Part shown: in pieces, positions 7,529 through 15,416 of the stretch
Numbering within the stretch: the first letter of the stretch is position 1
How the letters are laid out: each line of letters starts with the position of its first letter
Position numbers and translations under genes: made by a program
Notes under the pieces: model-generated
What the model saw: only the letters and a program-made list of their open reading frames with translations
Databases searched by the model: none
Told to the model about the DNA's origin: nothing
Origin: Actinokineospora spheciospongiae
Lineage (GTDB): Bacteria; Actinomycetota; Actinomycetes; Mycobacteriales; Pseudonocardiaceae
Direction: 5' to 3'
Assembly: GCF_000564855.1 (NCBI RefSeq)
Contig: NZ_AYXG01000048.1
Span: 33,973 to 97,972, forward strand
Length of the DNA stretch: 64,000 nt

Positions 7529-8757
7529 GCCGCACCGTGGTGACCGGGATCGGGGTGATCGCCCCGACCGGGCTGACCCTGCCGGAACACTGGTCGGCGA
7601 CGCTGCGCGGGGAGAACCGGATCGACCGGATCAGCCTGTTCGACCCGGAGCGCTACCCCAGCAGGCTCGCAGGCGAGGTGCGCGGGTTCGTGCCCGCCGA
7701 GCGGGTGCCCGGCAGGCTGGTCCCGCAGACCGACCGGATGACCCGGTTCGCCATCGCCGCGGCCGACGGGGCGTTCGCCGACGCCGCCGTGGACACCACC
7801 GGTCTGTCCCCGCTGGAAATGGGGGTGGTGACCGCCAACTCCTCCGGTGGGTTCGACTTCGGGCAGCGCGAGCTGCAGAACCTGCACGCCAACAGCCCCA
7901 AGCACGTCAGCGCGTACATGTCCTTCGCCTGGTTCTACGCGGTCAACTCCGGGCAACTGTCCATCCGGCACAACCTGCGCGGGCCCGCCGGGGTGCTGGT
8001 GGCCGAGCAGGCGGGCGGCCTCGCCGCGGTCGCGCAGGCCCGCAGGCGGGTGCGCGCGGGCACCAGGGTGGTGCTCACCGGCGGGGTCGACTCGCCGCTG
8101 TGCCCCTACGGGCTGGCCGCGCTGATGGCGGGCGGCAGGCTGAGCACCCGCGACGACCCGCGCACCGCCTACCTGCCCTTCGACGCCGACGCGGCCGGGC
8201 AGGTGCCCGGCGAGGGCGGCGCGCTGCTGGTGGTCGAGGAGGCCGAGGCGGCGCGGGCCAGGGGGGCGCGGGTGTACGGGCAGATCGCGGGTTACGGCGC
8301 CACCTTCGACCCGCGCCCCGGCTCCGGCCGCCCGCCGAACCTGCGCCGGGCGATCGAGGTCGCCCTCGACGACGCCGAGGCGGCGCCCGCCGACATCGGC
8401 GTCGTGTTCGCCGACGCCGCCGCGGTCCCCGAGCTCGACCGGGTGGAGGCCGACGCGCTCGCGGCGGTCTTCGGCCCGCGCGGGGTGCCCGTCACCGCAC
8501 CCAAGGCGGGCACCGGGCGGCTGTCGTCCGGCGCGGCCCCGCTCGACCTGGTCGGCGCGCTGCTGACGCTGCGCGAGGGGAGCATCCCGCCGACCGCCAA
8601 CACCACCGTCGACCCCGGCTACGGCATCGACCTGGTGGTCGGCGCGCCGCGGCCGGTCGAGGCCACCGCCGCGCTGGTGGTGGCCAGGGGGGTCGGTGGC
8701 TTCAACACCGCCATGGTGGTCCGAACCGAGTCCAGGACAGGAAGGAACCCCCGATGA
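7525..8757 (+). CDS. Ketosynthase beta (chain length factor)
   Basis: The non-condensing partner of KS-alpha, 410 residues, helps set chain length. The nucleophilic cysteine is replaced by glutamine (Gln162 in VAEQAGG), the hallmark of KS-beta, where this residue supports decarboxylative priming. It starts at the GTG overlapping the KS-alpha stop and ends in an ATGA overlap with the ACP gene. Chain length (octa- or decaketide) cannot be deduced by eye; comparison of the residues lining the dimer tunnel with characterised factors would tell. Confidence 0.95.
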   Translation: MSRTVVTGIGVIAPTGLTLPEHWSATLRGENRIDRISLFDPERYPSRLAGEVRGFVPAERVPGRLVPQTDRMTRFAIAAADGAFADAAVDTTGLSPLEMGVVTANSSGGFDFGQRELQNLHANSPKHVSAYMSFAWFYAVNSGQLSIRHNLRGPAGVLVAEQAGGLAAVAQARRRVRAGTRVVLTGGVDSPLCPYGLAALMAGGRLSTRDDPRTAYLPFDADAAGQVPGEGGALLVVEEAEAARARGARVYGQIAGYGATFDPRPGSGRPPNLRRAIEVALDDAEAAPADIGVVFADAAAVPELDRVEADALAAVFGPRGVPVTAPKAGTGRLSSGAAPLDLVGALLTLREGSIPPTANTTVDPGYGIDLVVGAPRPVEATAALVVARGVGGFNTAMVVRTESRTGRNPR

Positions 8758-9029
8758 CCGAGCTGACCCTCGATGGCCTGATCACGATCATGCGCGAGTG
8801 CGCCGGTGAGGACGAGGCGGTCGACCTCGACGGCGGCGTCGAGGACACGCCGTTCGACGAGCTCGGCTACGACTCGCTGGCGCTGATGGAGGCGGCCTCC
8901 CGGGTCGGCCGCGACTACGGCGTCGACCTGCCCGAGGACGCGCTGGGCCGGGTGCGCACCCCGGGTGAGTTCCTCACCCTGGTCAACGACCGCCTCGCCG
9001 CGGTGACCGCGGCGGGCGGCGCGCTGTGA
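8754..9029 (+). CDS. Acyl carrier protein of the type II polyketide synthase
   Basis: A 91-residue acidic carrier protein. The 4'-phosphopantetheine attachment site is Ser41 in [11 protein letters not shown], the standard context. It carries malonyl units and the growing chain to KS-alpha/KS-beta and then to the ketoreductase and cyclase. The start overlaps the KS-beta stop (ATGA) and the stop overlaps the next GTG, so it is embedded in the synthase operon. Confidence 0.95.
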   Translation: MTELTLDGLITIMRECAGEDEAVDLDGGVEDTPFDELGYDSLALMEAASRVGRDYGVDLPEDALGRVRTPGEFLTLVNDRLAAVTAAGGAL

Positions 9030-10060
9030 CCGACCCGGCGCTCTACCTGGCCGGGTGCGGTACCTGGCTGCCGCCTCCGGTGGCAGCGGCGACCGCGGTC
9101 GCCGAGGGCCGCTTCGACCCCCGGCTGGCCCGCTCGACCGAGGTGGTCTCGGTCGCGGTCGCGGGGGCGGAGTCCGCCCCGGAGATGGCGGCCATGGCCG
9201 CCGGGGTGGCCCTGCGGCGCAGCGGGTGCGGTCCGGCCGACATCGACCTGGTGCTGCACGCCAGCTTCTTCCACCAGGGCCACGACCTGTGGGCGCCCGC
9301 CTCCTACGTGCAGCGGGTGGCGGTGGGCAACCGGTGCCCGGCGCTGGAGGTGGGCCAGGTCTCCAACGGCGGCATGGGCGCCCTGGAGCTGGCCGCGGCC
9401 TACCTGGCCGCGGCGCCGGGGCGCTCGGCGGCGCTGGTCACCACCGGCGACAAGTTCTGCCCGCCGGGGTTCGACCGCTGGCACAGCGATCCCGGCACCG
9501 TCTACGCCGACGGCGGTACCGCGGTGGTGCTGTCGCGGCGCGGCGGCTTCGCCAGGCTGCGCAGCCTGGTGACGGTGTCGGACCCGGAGCTGGAGGGCAT
9601 GCACCGCGGCGACGACCCGTTCGGCGACACCCCGTTCAGCCACCGCCCCTCGGTTGACCTGGACGCCTGCAAGCGCGGGTTCCTGGCCACCGCGGGCACT
9701 TCGTTCGCGGTGGCCAGGGTCGGCGCCGGGCAGGCGACGGCGCTCAAGCGCGCGCTGGCGGAGGCGGGCGCGGAACTGGGTGACGTGGCCAGGGTGGTGC
9801 TGCCGCACCTGGGGCGCAGGCGGTTGCAGGCGGCCTACTTCGGGCGGTTCGACATCGACCCGGACCGCACGACCTGGCCGTGGAGCCGCACCGTCGGCCA
9901 CCTCGGCGCAGGTGACACGTTCGCCGGGTTCGACCACCTGGTCTCCACCGGCCTGCTCGCCCCCGGCGAGCTGTGCCTGCTGGTCAGCGTCGGCGCCGGG
10001 TTCAGTTGGTCGTGCGCGGTGGTCGAGGTGTTGGAGCACCCGGACTGGGTGATCACCTGA
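9026..10060 (+). CDS. KAS III-like protein with active-site serine (DpsC-type)
   Basis: A 344-residue homologue of 3-oxoacyl-ACP synthase III. The expected nucleophile Cys is replaced by Ser113 in [13 protein letters not shown] histidine is present (His261 in LPHLGRR), and the usual Asn loop reads GHLGAGD (291-297). The same Cys-to-Ser change is known in DpsC, which selects propionyl starter units for daunorubicin, and [11 protein letters not shown] loops occur in KAS III-like acyltransferases. It is translationally coupled to the ACP gene. Likely roles are choosing a non-acetate starter unit or transferring an acyl group in tailoring. The family is firm; the exact role is inferred. Confidence 0.85.
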   Translation: MTDPALYLAGCGTWLPPPVAAATAVAEGRFDPRLARSTEVVSVAVAGAESAPEMAAMAAGVALRRSGCGPADIDLVLHASFFHQGHDLWAPASYVQRVAVGNRCPALEVGQVSNGGMGALELAAAYLAAAPGRSAALVTTGDKFCPPGFDRWHSDPGTVYADGGTAVVLSRRGGFARLRSLVTVSDPELEGMHRGDDPFGDTPFSHRPSVDLDACKRGFLATAGTSFAVARVGAGQATALKRALAEAGAELGDVARVVLPHLGRRRLQAAYFGRFDIDPDRTTWPWSRTVGHLGAGDTFAGFDHLVSTGLLAPGELCLLVSVGAGFSWSCAVVEVLEHPDWVIT

Positions 10061-10089
10061 TCCGGACCCCGGAGCGGAAGGAGAGTTCG

Positions 10090-11736
10090 GTGTCAGCAGA
10101 GTCGGAGCGGGTGCCGGTGCTGGTGGTGGGCGCGGGAGGCGTCGGCCTGGCCGCGGCGCTGTTCCTCACCAGGCAGGGCGTGCGGCCGCTGGTGGTCGAG
10201 CGCCACGGGTCGACCTCGGTCTACCCGAGGGCGACCGGGTTGGCGCCCCGGACGCGGGAGCTGTTCCGCGAGGCCGGGGTGGACCGGGAGGTGCTCGCGG
10301 CGGGCAGCCTGATGGCCCGCAGCGGGGGCAAGGTGGTGGTGCGGCGGCTGGCCGGGGAGGACCTCGGCGCGGCCAGGCGCAATTCGCCGGTCGCCGACGA
10401 CAGCACCGACGTGGTGGGCGCGTTCAGCCCGATCAACAGCAGCAACGGGATCTGCCCGCAGGACGTGCTCGAACCCATCCTGCTCGACCGCGCCCGCGCG
10501 GGCGGCGCACAGGTCCGGTTCGACACCGAGGTCACCGGCCTGCGGCAGGAGGCCGACCACGTGCTGGTCGACCTGCTCGACCGGGGCACCGGCCGCGAGT
10601 CCACCGTGGCGGCCGAGTACGTGGTCGCCGCCGACGGCGCGGACAGCGGCACCCGGCGGCGGCTGGGGATCGGCACCAGCGGCCCCGGCGCGCTGGGCGG
10701 CCCGATGATCAGCGTCCTGTTCCGGGCCGACCTGGCCGAGCTGGTGCGCGGCAATGAGTTCGTGGTCTGCGAGATCCGCAACGAGGAGACCGAGGGCCTG
10801 CTGCTGGCGATCAACAACACCGACCGCTGGGTCTTCTACATCTCCTGCCACCCGGAGCGCGGTGAGACCCCGGCGGACTTCCCGGTCGAGCGCTGCGTGT
10901 CCCTGGTCCGCGCGGCGATCGGCCTGCCGGACCTGGAGATCACCCCGCTGGCGGTCATGCCGTGGCAGCCCGCGGCCTTCACCGCCGACCGCTTCGCCGA
11001 CGGGCGGGTCTTCCTCGCCGGTGACGCGGCGCACGTGATGCCGCCGAGCGGGGCCTACGGCCTCAACACCGGCATCGCGGACGCGCACAACCTGGCCTGG
11101 AAGCTCGGCCTGGTGCTCTCGGGCCGAGCGGGCGCGGGCCTGCTCGACAGCTATGCGGCCGAGCGCGAACCGGTGGCGGGCTTCACCGTGGCGCAGGCGA
11201 TGCTGGTGCAGCGCAACCCGCGGCTGCACTGGGACCTGGAGTCCTCGCTGGCCGAGCGCGAGCGGATCGGCATGGGCCACCCGGTGGTGGTGTCGCTGGG
11301 CTACCAGTACACCTCGGGCGCGGTGATCGGGCCGCGGTCGGAGCTGCCGTCGCTGGCCGACCCCGGTCTCGACCTCGATGGGCACCCCGGCAGCCGCGCC
11401 CCGCACCTGTGGGTGACCGAGAACGAAGTGCGCAAGTCCACGCTGGACCTGCTCGGCGACGGCTTCGTGCTGCTGTGCGGGCCAGACGGGCAGCGGTGGC
11501 GCGAGCACGCGGCCGGGTTGGTCGGGCAGGCCGGGTACCCGCTGCGGGTGCGCGTGATCGGCCCGGAGGGTGACGTGATCGACCCCGACCGGGTTTGGCC
11601 GACGGTGGCCGGGATCAAGCCGGACGGGGCGCTCCTGGTCCGACCGGACGGCTTCGTGGCCTGGCGGGCCGCCGACGCCGGGGCGCTGCCGGAGCTGGAG
11701 GCCGCGCTGCGGGCGGTGCTGGCCCTGGCGGGCTGA
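10090..11736 (+). CDS. FAD-dependent aromatic polyketide hydroxylase
   Basis: A 548-residue flavoprotein monooxygenase of the phenol-hydroxylase-like group that includes RdmE, PgaE and OxyS. It shows the dinucleotide fold GAGGVGLAAAL near residue 15, the NADPH/FAD motif AADGADSGTRRRLG near 180, the flavin ribityl motif FLAGDAAHVMPPSGAYGLN near 310, and a thioredoxin-like C-terminal domain. It would hydroxylate the aromatic core with NAD(P)H and oxygen. The start is the GTG at 10090 with GGAAGGAGAG upstream; a longer reading frame to 9973 overlaps the previous gene and lacks homology. It is the last gene of the synthase operon and a strong terminator follows. Confidence 0.93.
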   Translation: MSAESERVPVLVVGAGGVGLAAALFLTRQGVRPLVVERHGSTSVYPRATGLAPRTRELFREAGVDREVLAAGSLMARSGGKVVVRRLAGEDLGAARRNSPVADDSTDVVGAFSPINSSNGICPQDVLEPILLDRARAGGAQVRFDTEVTGLRQEADHVLVDLLDRGTGRESTVAAEYVVAADGADSGTRRRLGIGTSGPGALGGPMISVLFRADLAELVRGNEFVVCEIRNEETEGLLLAINNTDRWVFYISCHPERGETPADFPVERCVSLVRAAIGLPDLEITPLAVMPWQPAAFTADRFADGRVFLAGDAAHVMPPSGAYGLNTGIADAHNLAWKLGLVLSGRAGAGLLDSYAAEREPVAGFTVAQAMLVQRNPRLHWDLESSLAERERIGMGHPVVVSLGYQYTSGAVIGPRSELPSLADPGLDLDGHPGSRAPHLWVTENEVRKSTLDLLGDGFVLLCGPDGQRWREHAAGLVGQAGYPLRVRVIGPEGDVIDPDRVWPTVAGIKPDGALLVRPDGFVAWRAADAGALPELEAALRAVLALAG

Positions 11737-11774
11737 GTCGAGGACGTGGAATGGGGTGGCCACCGGGGGTCGTC

Positions 11775-11822
11775 GGAAGGGGTTCCGCCCGCGATCGGAA
11801 GATCGCGGGCGGAACCTCTTCC
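11775..11822 (+). terminator. Strong hairpin terminator after the PKS operon
   Basis: Two 22-base arms (11775-11796 and 11801-11822) pair over their whole length with a single G-U wobble around a GGAA tetraloop. It begins 39 bases after the hydroxylase stop. There is no long T-run, as is usual in actinomycetes. Confidence 0.85.
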
Positions 11823-11838
11823 GTTTCCGCGCCCAGGC

Positions 11839-12056
11839 GGAACACCACCAAGCCGCCCCCGCAACCGGGCACCACGGTTAACCGGACTCCGCCGATCCCG
11901 AAACGCACACCTGTCATCACGCCCGGGAAGAACACCGTCTGGGAGAGGAACACCCTGTCCTCACGGAACGTCCGGTCCCGAAGTGTGCGGCTGTTCGGTC
12001 GGGCATGACGTTCCGAGAACACCGCACCCTCGGAACACCGCGTCTTCGGAAACACC
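11839..12056. repeat. Cluster of GAACACC heptamers in a convergent intergenic region
   Basis: GAACACC occurs at about 11840, 11930, 11948, 12017 and 12033, and a GAAACACC variant starts near 12049. The last three are 16 bases apart and share flanks of the form TCNGANAACACCGC. Five exact copies of one heptamer in about 200 bases is far above chance. The region lies between two converging gene ends and encodes no convincing protein. A protein-binding array, a decayed tandem repeat or part of an RNA are possible. Confidence 0.5.
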
Positions 12057-12093
12057 GCTGCCCCGCCCCCGGGGAGCCGGGGCGGGGCAGCGG
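12055..12093 (-). terminator. Hairpin terminator after the methyltransferase operon
   Basis: Perfect 15-base arms (12055-12069 and 12079-12093) surround a nine-base loop, starting 22 bases past the stop of the TylF-like gene on the minus strand. Confidence 0.75.
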
Positions 12094-12115
12094 TGGGCCC
12101 CGGGCGGGGAGCCGC

Positions 12116-12883
12116 TCAGGCGGAGCGGCGCCAGTAGACGCCGAACTTGTCGACGGTGACTATCTCGTCGGTGATGCCGTTGGCGTCGCGGTAGTCGTGC
12201 ACGGCGTCCGCGCAGGCGCGCAGGCCGTAGTCGTCGATGATGGCGTAACCGCCGACCGAGAGCTTCGGGTAGAGGTTCTCCAGGACCGCGGTCGTCGACT
12301 CGTAGAGGTCACCGTCGAGGCGCAGGACGGCGATCCGCTCGACCGGGGCCTCCGGCATCGTGTCCTTGAACCAGCCGGGGAGGAACTTCACCGCCTCGTC
12401 CAGCAGGCCGTAGCGGCGGAAATTCTCCTGGACCTGCTCCATCGGGATGCCCAGGACGTCGTTGTACTCGTGCATGCGCATCTTGCGGTCCCTCGGCTTG
12501 CTGTCCTCGCCGACCTCGGGCATGCCCTGGAACGAGTCGGCGACCCAGACCGCGCGGTCGTCCACGCCGTGGACCTTGAGGATGCCCCGCATGAAGATGC
12601 AGACGCCGCCGCGCCACACGCCGGTCTCGATGAGGTCGCCGGGGATGCCGTCGGCGATGACCCGCTCGACGCAGTCCTGCACGTTCTGCAGGCGCTTGAG
12701 GCCGACCATGGTGTGCGCGACCGTCGGCCAGTCCTCGCCGCGGGAGCGCAGTTCGGCGTTGTACGGGCCGTGCGGCGCGGCGCCCGGCCCCGCCGGGAGC
12801 CGGGGGTTCGAGCTGTCCTGGTACACCGTGTTCGTCAGCGTCCGCTTGAGCAGGTCGAGGTAGAGGTGGGTGGGGTTGTCCAT
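12116..12883 (-). CDS. TylF/ElmMIII-type deoxysugar O-methyltransferase
   Basis: A 255-residue SAM- and metal-dependent O-methyltransferase of the TylF (macrocin 3'''-O-methyltransferase) family, which also includes SpnH and ElmMIII acting on rhamnose. Key segments are ETGVWRGG (86-93, SAM loop), ADSFQGMP (115-122), RLDGDLYEST (188-197) and DDYG (217-220), whose aspartates are expected metal ligands. A GGAAGGA ribosome site precedes the ATG. It is the last gene of a three-methyltransferase unit, and a terminator lies just beyond. The likely substrate is a hydroxyl of a sugar attached to the polyketide; the methylated position is inferred only from the family analogy. Confidence 0.87.
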   Translation of the reverse strand: MDNPTHLYLDLLKRTLTNTVYQDSSNPRLPAGPGAAPHGPYNAELRSRGEDWPTVAHTMVGLKRLQNVQDCVERVIADGIPGDLIETGVWRGGVCIFMRGILKVHGVDDRAVWVADSFQGMPEVGEDSKPRDRKMRMHEYNDVLGIPMEQVQENFRRYGLLDEAVKFLPGWFKDTMPEAPVERIAVLRLDGDLYESTTAVLENLYPKLSVGGYAIIDDYGLRACADAVHDYRDANGITDEIVTVDKFGVYWRRSA

Positions 12884-12914
12884 CGGGGGTCCTTCCGGTC
12901 GGGTGGGGGCGGGG

Positions 12915-14075
12915 TCACCAGGTGGGCGTGCGGGGAATCCAATCGGGGATGCCGCCTTCGCGGTTGACGCCCTTCTCCAGGAAAGCGATGTTGTGGTGGG
13001 CGTAGACGCCGGTGAGCGACTCGGCCACCGAACCCGCCGCGCCGGGACCGGTCCACTCCTCGTGGTGCAGGGCGTCGAGGAGGGTCTTGAGCAGGCCGAT
13101 CGAGGTGCCCGGCCCGGCGACCGGGCCCGCGGTGCCGCCGTAGTCGGGCAGGTACGCCGTCCACAGGTCCTCGATGACGTAGAACCCGCCCGGACGCACG
13201 TGCGGGAACAGCGCCGCGAAGGTGGTGAGGATGTGGTCGTTCTTGTGGCTGCCGTCGTCGATGATGATGTCGAACGGGCCGTTGCGCTCGACCACCTCCG
13301 ACAGCAGCGCCCGGTCGGACTGATCGCCGATGACGGTGGTGATCCGCAGCTCGTCGAGGCCGTTCTTGTCGAACAGGTCCATCCCGTACACGGTGCCGCG
13401 GCGGAAGTAGTGCTTCCACACCTTCAGTGACGCGCCGCCCTCATCGGGGTCCTGGTAGCCGCCGATGCCGATCTCCAGCAGCCGCACGGGTTCGTCGCGG
13501 AACCGGCTGAAGTGTTCCTCGTAGCGCCGGGCGAACCAGTGCAGCCCGCCCCACTTGTCCGAGCCGCACCGCGCCATCAGCTCGCCGAGGTCGGCCCGGC
13601 CCGGCTCGGTGCCAGCCAGCAGGGCGTCGACCGCCTTCGGTGTCTCCTCCACCAGCTCGATCCGGGGGACCCCGGACCCGTCGAGGGCCTTGCCGTAGAG
13701 CGGGACCGTGCGGCGGGCGGTGTGGGCGTGGCCGCTGTAGCGGCCGTAGAGGGCGCGAGCGAATTGGTGGACGTCGTACTCCACGCGCAGCCCGACCCGA
13801 TCCGCGGTCGAGCCGGGCGCCACCTCGATCGGGCGGCCGTCGACCACGGTGCACAGGAAGCTCGCCCGCTCGTCGCCGGACACGACGTCGAGCCCCACCG
13901 GCACCGGATGGGTGTTGCCGGGTCTGCGCGCGCGGAAGACCAACTCCTCGACCAGCAGGCGGGCGGTCTCGGCCAGGGGCAGTTCGGCCACGACCGCCCG
14001 CAGGCGCTCGTCGTCGTCCGCGGCCCGGATCAGCCGCTCCAGAAACGCGGTGGCGCGTGGTGCTGCTACGTGCAT
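12915..14075 (-). CDS. TylE/MycE-type sugar O-methyltransferase 1
   Basis: A 386-residue two-domain methyltransferase like TylE, MycE, ElmMI/II and SpnI/K. A helical N-terminal domain (about 1-150) precedes a SAM domain with CGSDKWGGLHWF, LLEIGIGGYQDPDEGG and IIIDDGSHKNDH, the last two being the SAM and Mg-binding loops. The start is the ATG at 14075 with AGGAAGGA upstream; the frame stays open far upstream but that is antisense coding. It lies 29 bases after its paralogue and 31 bases before the TylF-like gene. Relatives methylate 2- or 3-hydroxyls of rhamnose or 6-deoxyallose, and that role fits here. Confidence 0.87.
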   Translation of the reverse strand: MHVAAPRATAFLERLIRAADDDERLRAVVAELPLAETARLLVEELVFRARRPGNTHPVPVGLDVVSGDERASFLCTVVDGRPIEVAPGSTADRVGLRVEYDVHQFARALYGRYSGHAHTARRTVPLYGKALDGSGVPRIELVEETPKAVDALLAGTEPGRADLGELMARCGSDKWGGLHWFARRYEEHFSRFRDEPVRLLEIGIGGYQDPDEGGASLKVWKHYFRRGTVYGMDLFDKNGLDELRITTVIGDQSDRALLSEVVERNGPFDIIIDDGSHKNDHILTTFAALFPHVRPGGFYVIEDLWTAYLPDYGGTAGPVAGPGTSIGLLKTLLDALHHEEWTGPGAAGSVAESLTGVYAHHNIAFLEKGVNREGGIPDWIPRTPTW

Positions 14076-14104
14076 CCCGCTGTCCTTCCTCGGGTGGGTG
14101 GCCG

Positions 14105-15295
14105 TCACGACCGGGTGGCCCTGGCCGCGCGGAGCATGTCGGCAACGGGGCTGCCCGCCGCGTTGGACCCCTTCTCGACCACGGCCACGTTCGGGTACAG
14201 GTGCAGGCCGATGACCTGTGTGTCCGTCGGCAGCGGCGCGCGGGCGCCGGGGCGCAGGAATTCCTCGTGGTGCAGTCCGTCCACCAGGGTCTTGAGGAAG
14301 CCGACGGTGAACCGCGGGTCGCCGAGGTCGGTGTCGTCGCCGTGGAACACCTCGGGCCAGTACGCGGTGTGCAGGTCCTCGATGACGTAGAGCCCGGTGG
14401 GGCGCAGGTGGGGGAACAGGGTGTGGAACGTGGAGATGACGTGCGAGCTGACGTGGCTGCCGTCGTCGATGACGATGTCGAAGGGACCGTGCCGCTCGGC
14501 GAACTCCAACAGCTCCTCCGGTTTGGACTGGTCGGCCACGGTGGTGCTCAGCCGGGGGCCGTCGAGCGGGCTCTTGTCGGCGATGTCGATGCCGTGCACC
14601 AGCGCCCGGGGGAAGAAGTGCTTCCACATGTGCAGCGACGTGCCGCCCCGGCGAGGGTCCTCGTAGCCGCCGATGCCGATCTCCAGGATCGTCAGCCGGT
14701 GCTCGCGCAGCGGGGCGAAGTGCCGTTCGTAGTGCGGGGTGTACTGGTGCAGCGCACCCCACTTGTCGGTGCCGCAGCGCACGGCCAGCTCGCCGAGGTC
14801 CGCCGCACCGCGCCGGTCGAGGACCTGCACCACGCGCTGCACCACCCAGTAGTAGAACGGAGGGGGCACCTCGCGGTCGGGTGAGGGCACCACGAACCGG
14901 TGCCCTGGCCAGCGGATGGCGCGGGTGGCGGCGGTGACCAGCTCGCGCGGCCCGTACAGTGCGCGCGCCACCTCCACGAGGTCTTGGGCGATGACCGCCG
15001 GGGGCGGCGCGGTGCCGGGGGTGTGCCCGTCGCGGACCTCGATCCCACCGGGACCCACGCACACCGTGGTGGCCAGCTCGCGGCCGCGGTGGGCGAGGGC
15101 GAGCACGACCGACACCGCCTCCCCGGCGCGGACACCGGTGTCGCCGAGCCTGGCGCGGAAGACGACCTCCTCGACCAGCACCCGCGCGGTGCGCTCCACC
15201 CCCAACCCGTCGATCGCGGCGGTGACGTCGCCATCGGCTGATGCGGTCGCGGCGAGCAGGTCCCGGATGAGGTCGGTCGCCTCCGTGGCAAGCAT
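14105..15295 (-). CDS. TylE/MycE-type sugar O-methyltransferase 2
   Basis: A 396-residue paralogue of the preceding methyltransferase, matching MycE (399) in length. It contains CGTDKWGALHQY, ILEIGIGGYEDPRRGG and IVIDDGSHVSSH at the equivalent positions. The two genes probably arose by duplication and then specialised for different hydroxyls, as ElmMI and ElmMII did in elloramycin biosynthesis. The start was placed at ATG 15295; no strong ribosome site is visible, and the upstream leader would be very short if the paired SARP repeats at 15328-15345 drive it. It is the first gene of the leftward methylation operon. Confidence 0.85.
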   Translation of the reverse strand: MLATEATDLIRDLLAATASADGDVTAAIDGLGVERTARVLVEEVVFRARLGDTGVRAGEAVSVVLALAHRGRELATTVCVGPGGIEVRDGHTPGTAPPPAVIAQDLVEVARALYGPRELVTAATRAIRWPGHRFVVPSPDREVPPPFYYWVVQRVVQVLDRRGAADLGELAVRCGTDKWGALHQYTPHYERHFAPLREHRLTILEIGIGGYEDPRRGGTSLHMWKHFFPRALVHGIDIADKSPLDGPRLSTTVADQSKPEELLEFAERHGPFDIVIDDGSHVSSHVISTFHTLFPHLRPTGLYVIEDLHTAYWPEVFHGDDTDLGDPRFTVGFLKTLVDGLHHEEFLRPGARAPLPTDTQVIGLHLYPNVAVVEKGSNAAGSPVADMLRAARATRS

Positions 15296-15327
15296 GGCGC
15301 CGAGGCTGTCCCCCGGCGCTGGACCGC

Positions 15328-15345
15328 AGCTCGACCCGCGCTCGA
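15328..15345 (-). promoter_or_regulatory. Candidate SARP operator for the methyltransferase operon
   Basis: On the minus strand TCGAGCG (15345-15339) and TCGAGCT (15334-15328) are 11 bp apart. Together with the opposing pair at 15357-15374 they form a perfect 17-base inverted repeat. I see no good -10 at the ideal distance on this side. Confidence 0.65.
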
Positions 15346-15356
15346 ACCGGGGCGGG

Positions 15357-15388
15357 TCGAGCGCGGGTCGAGCGCGGCGGGCCACGCT
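15357..15388 (+). promoter_or_regulatory. Candidate SARP operator and -10 for the GT-like gene
   Basis: TCGAGCG occurs twice (15357-15363 and 15368-15374) with 11-bp spacing, and CACGCT (15383-15388) follows eight bases later. This is the most perfect site of the set. It faces the gene starting at 15417 and mirrors the site that faces the methyltransferases. Confidence 0.72.
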
Positions 15389-15416
15389 CGTGTCCTGACC
15401 CACGGGAGGACCCGAG

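Noticed and set aside
9362..9370. KAS III-like protein considered inactive because the Cys is missing
   Set aside because: DpsC works with Ser in this position, and His261 is present, so loss of function cannot be assumed.
11839..12056. Possible CRISPR array because of repeated GAACACC units
   Set aside because: The repeat unit is only 7-8 bases, spacing is irregular, and there are no conserved long repeats, spacers or cas genes.
11746..12159. 137-codon plus-strand frame between the hydroxylase and the methyltransferase operon
   Set aside because: It starts before a strong terminator hairpin, runs through two hairpins and the heptamer repeats, and has no recognisable sequence or ribosome site.
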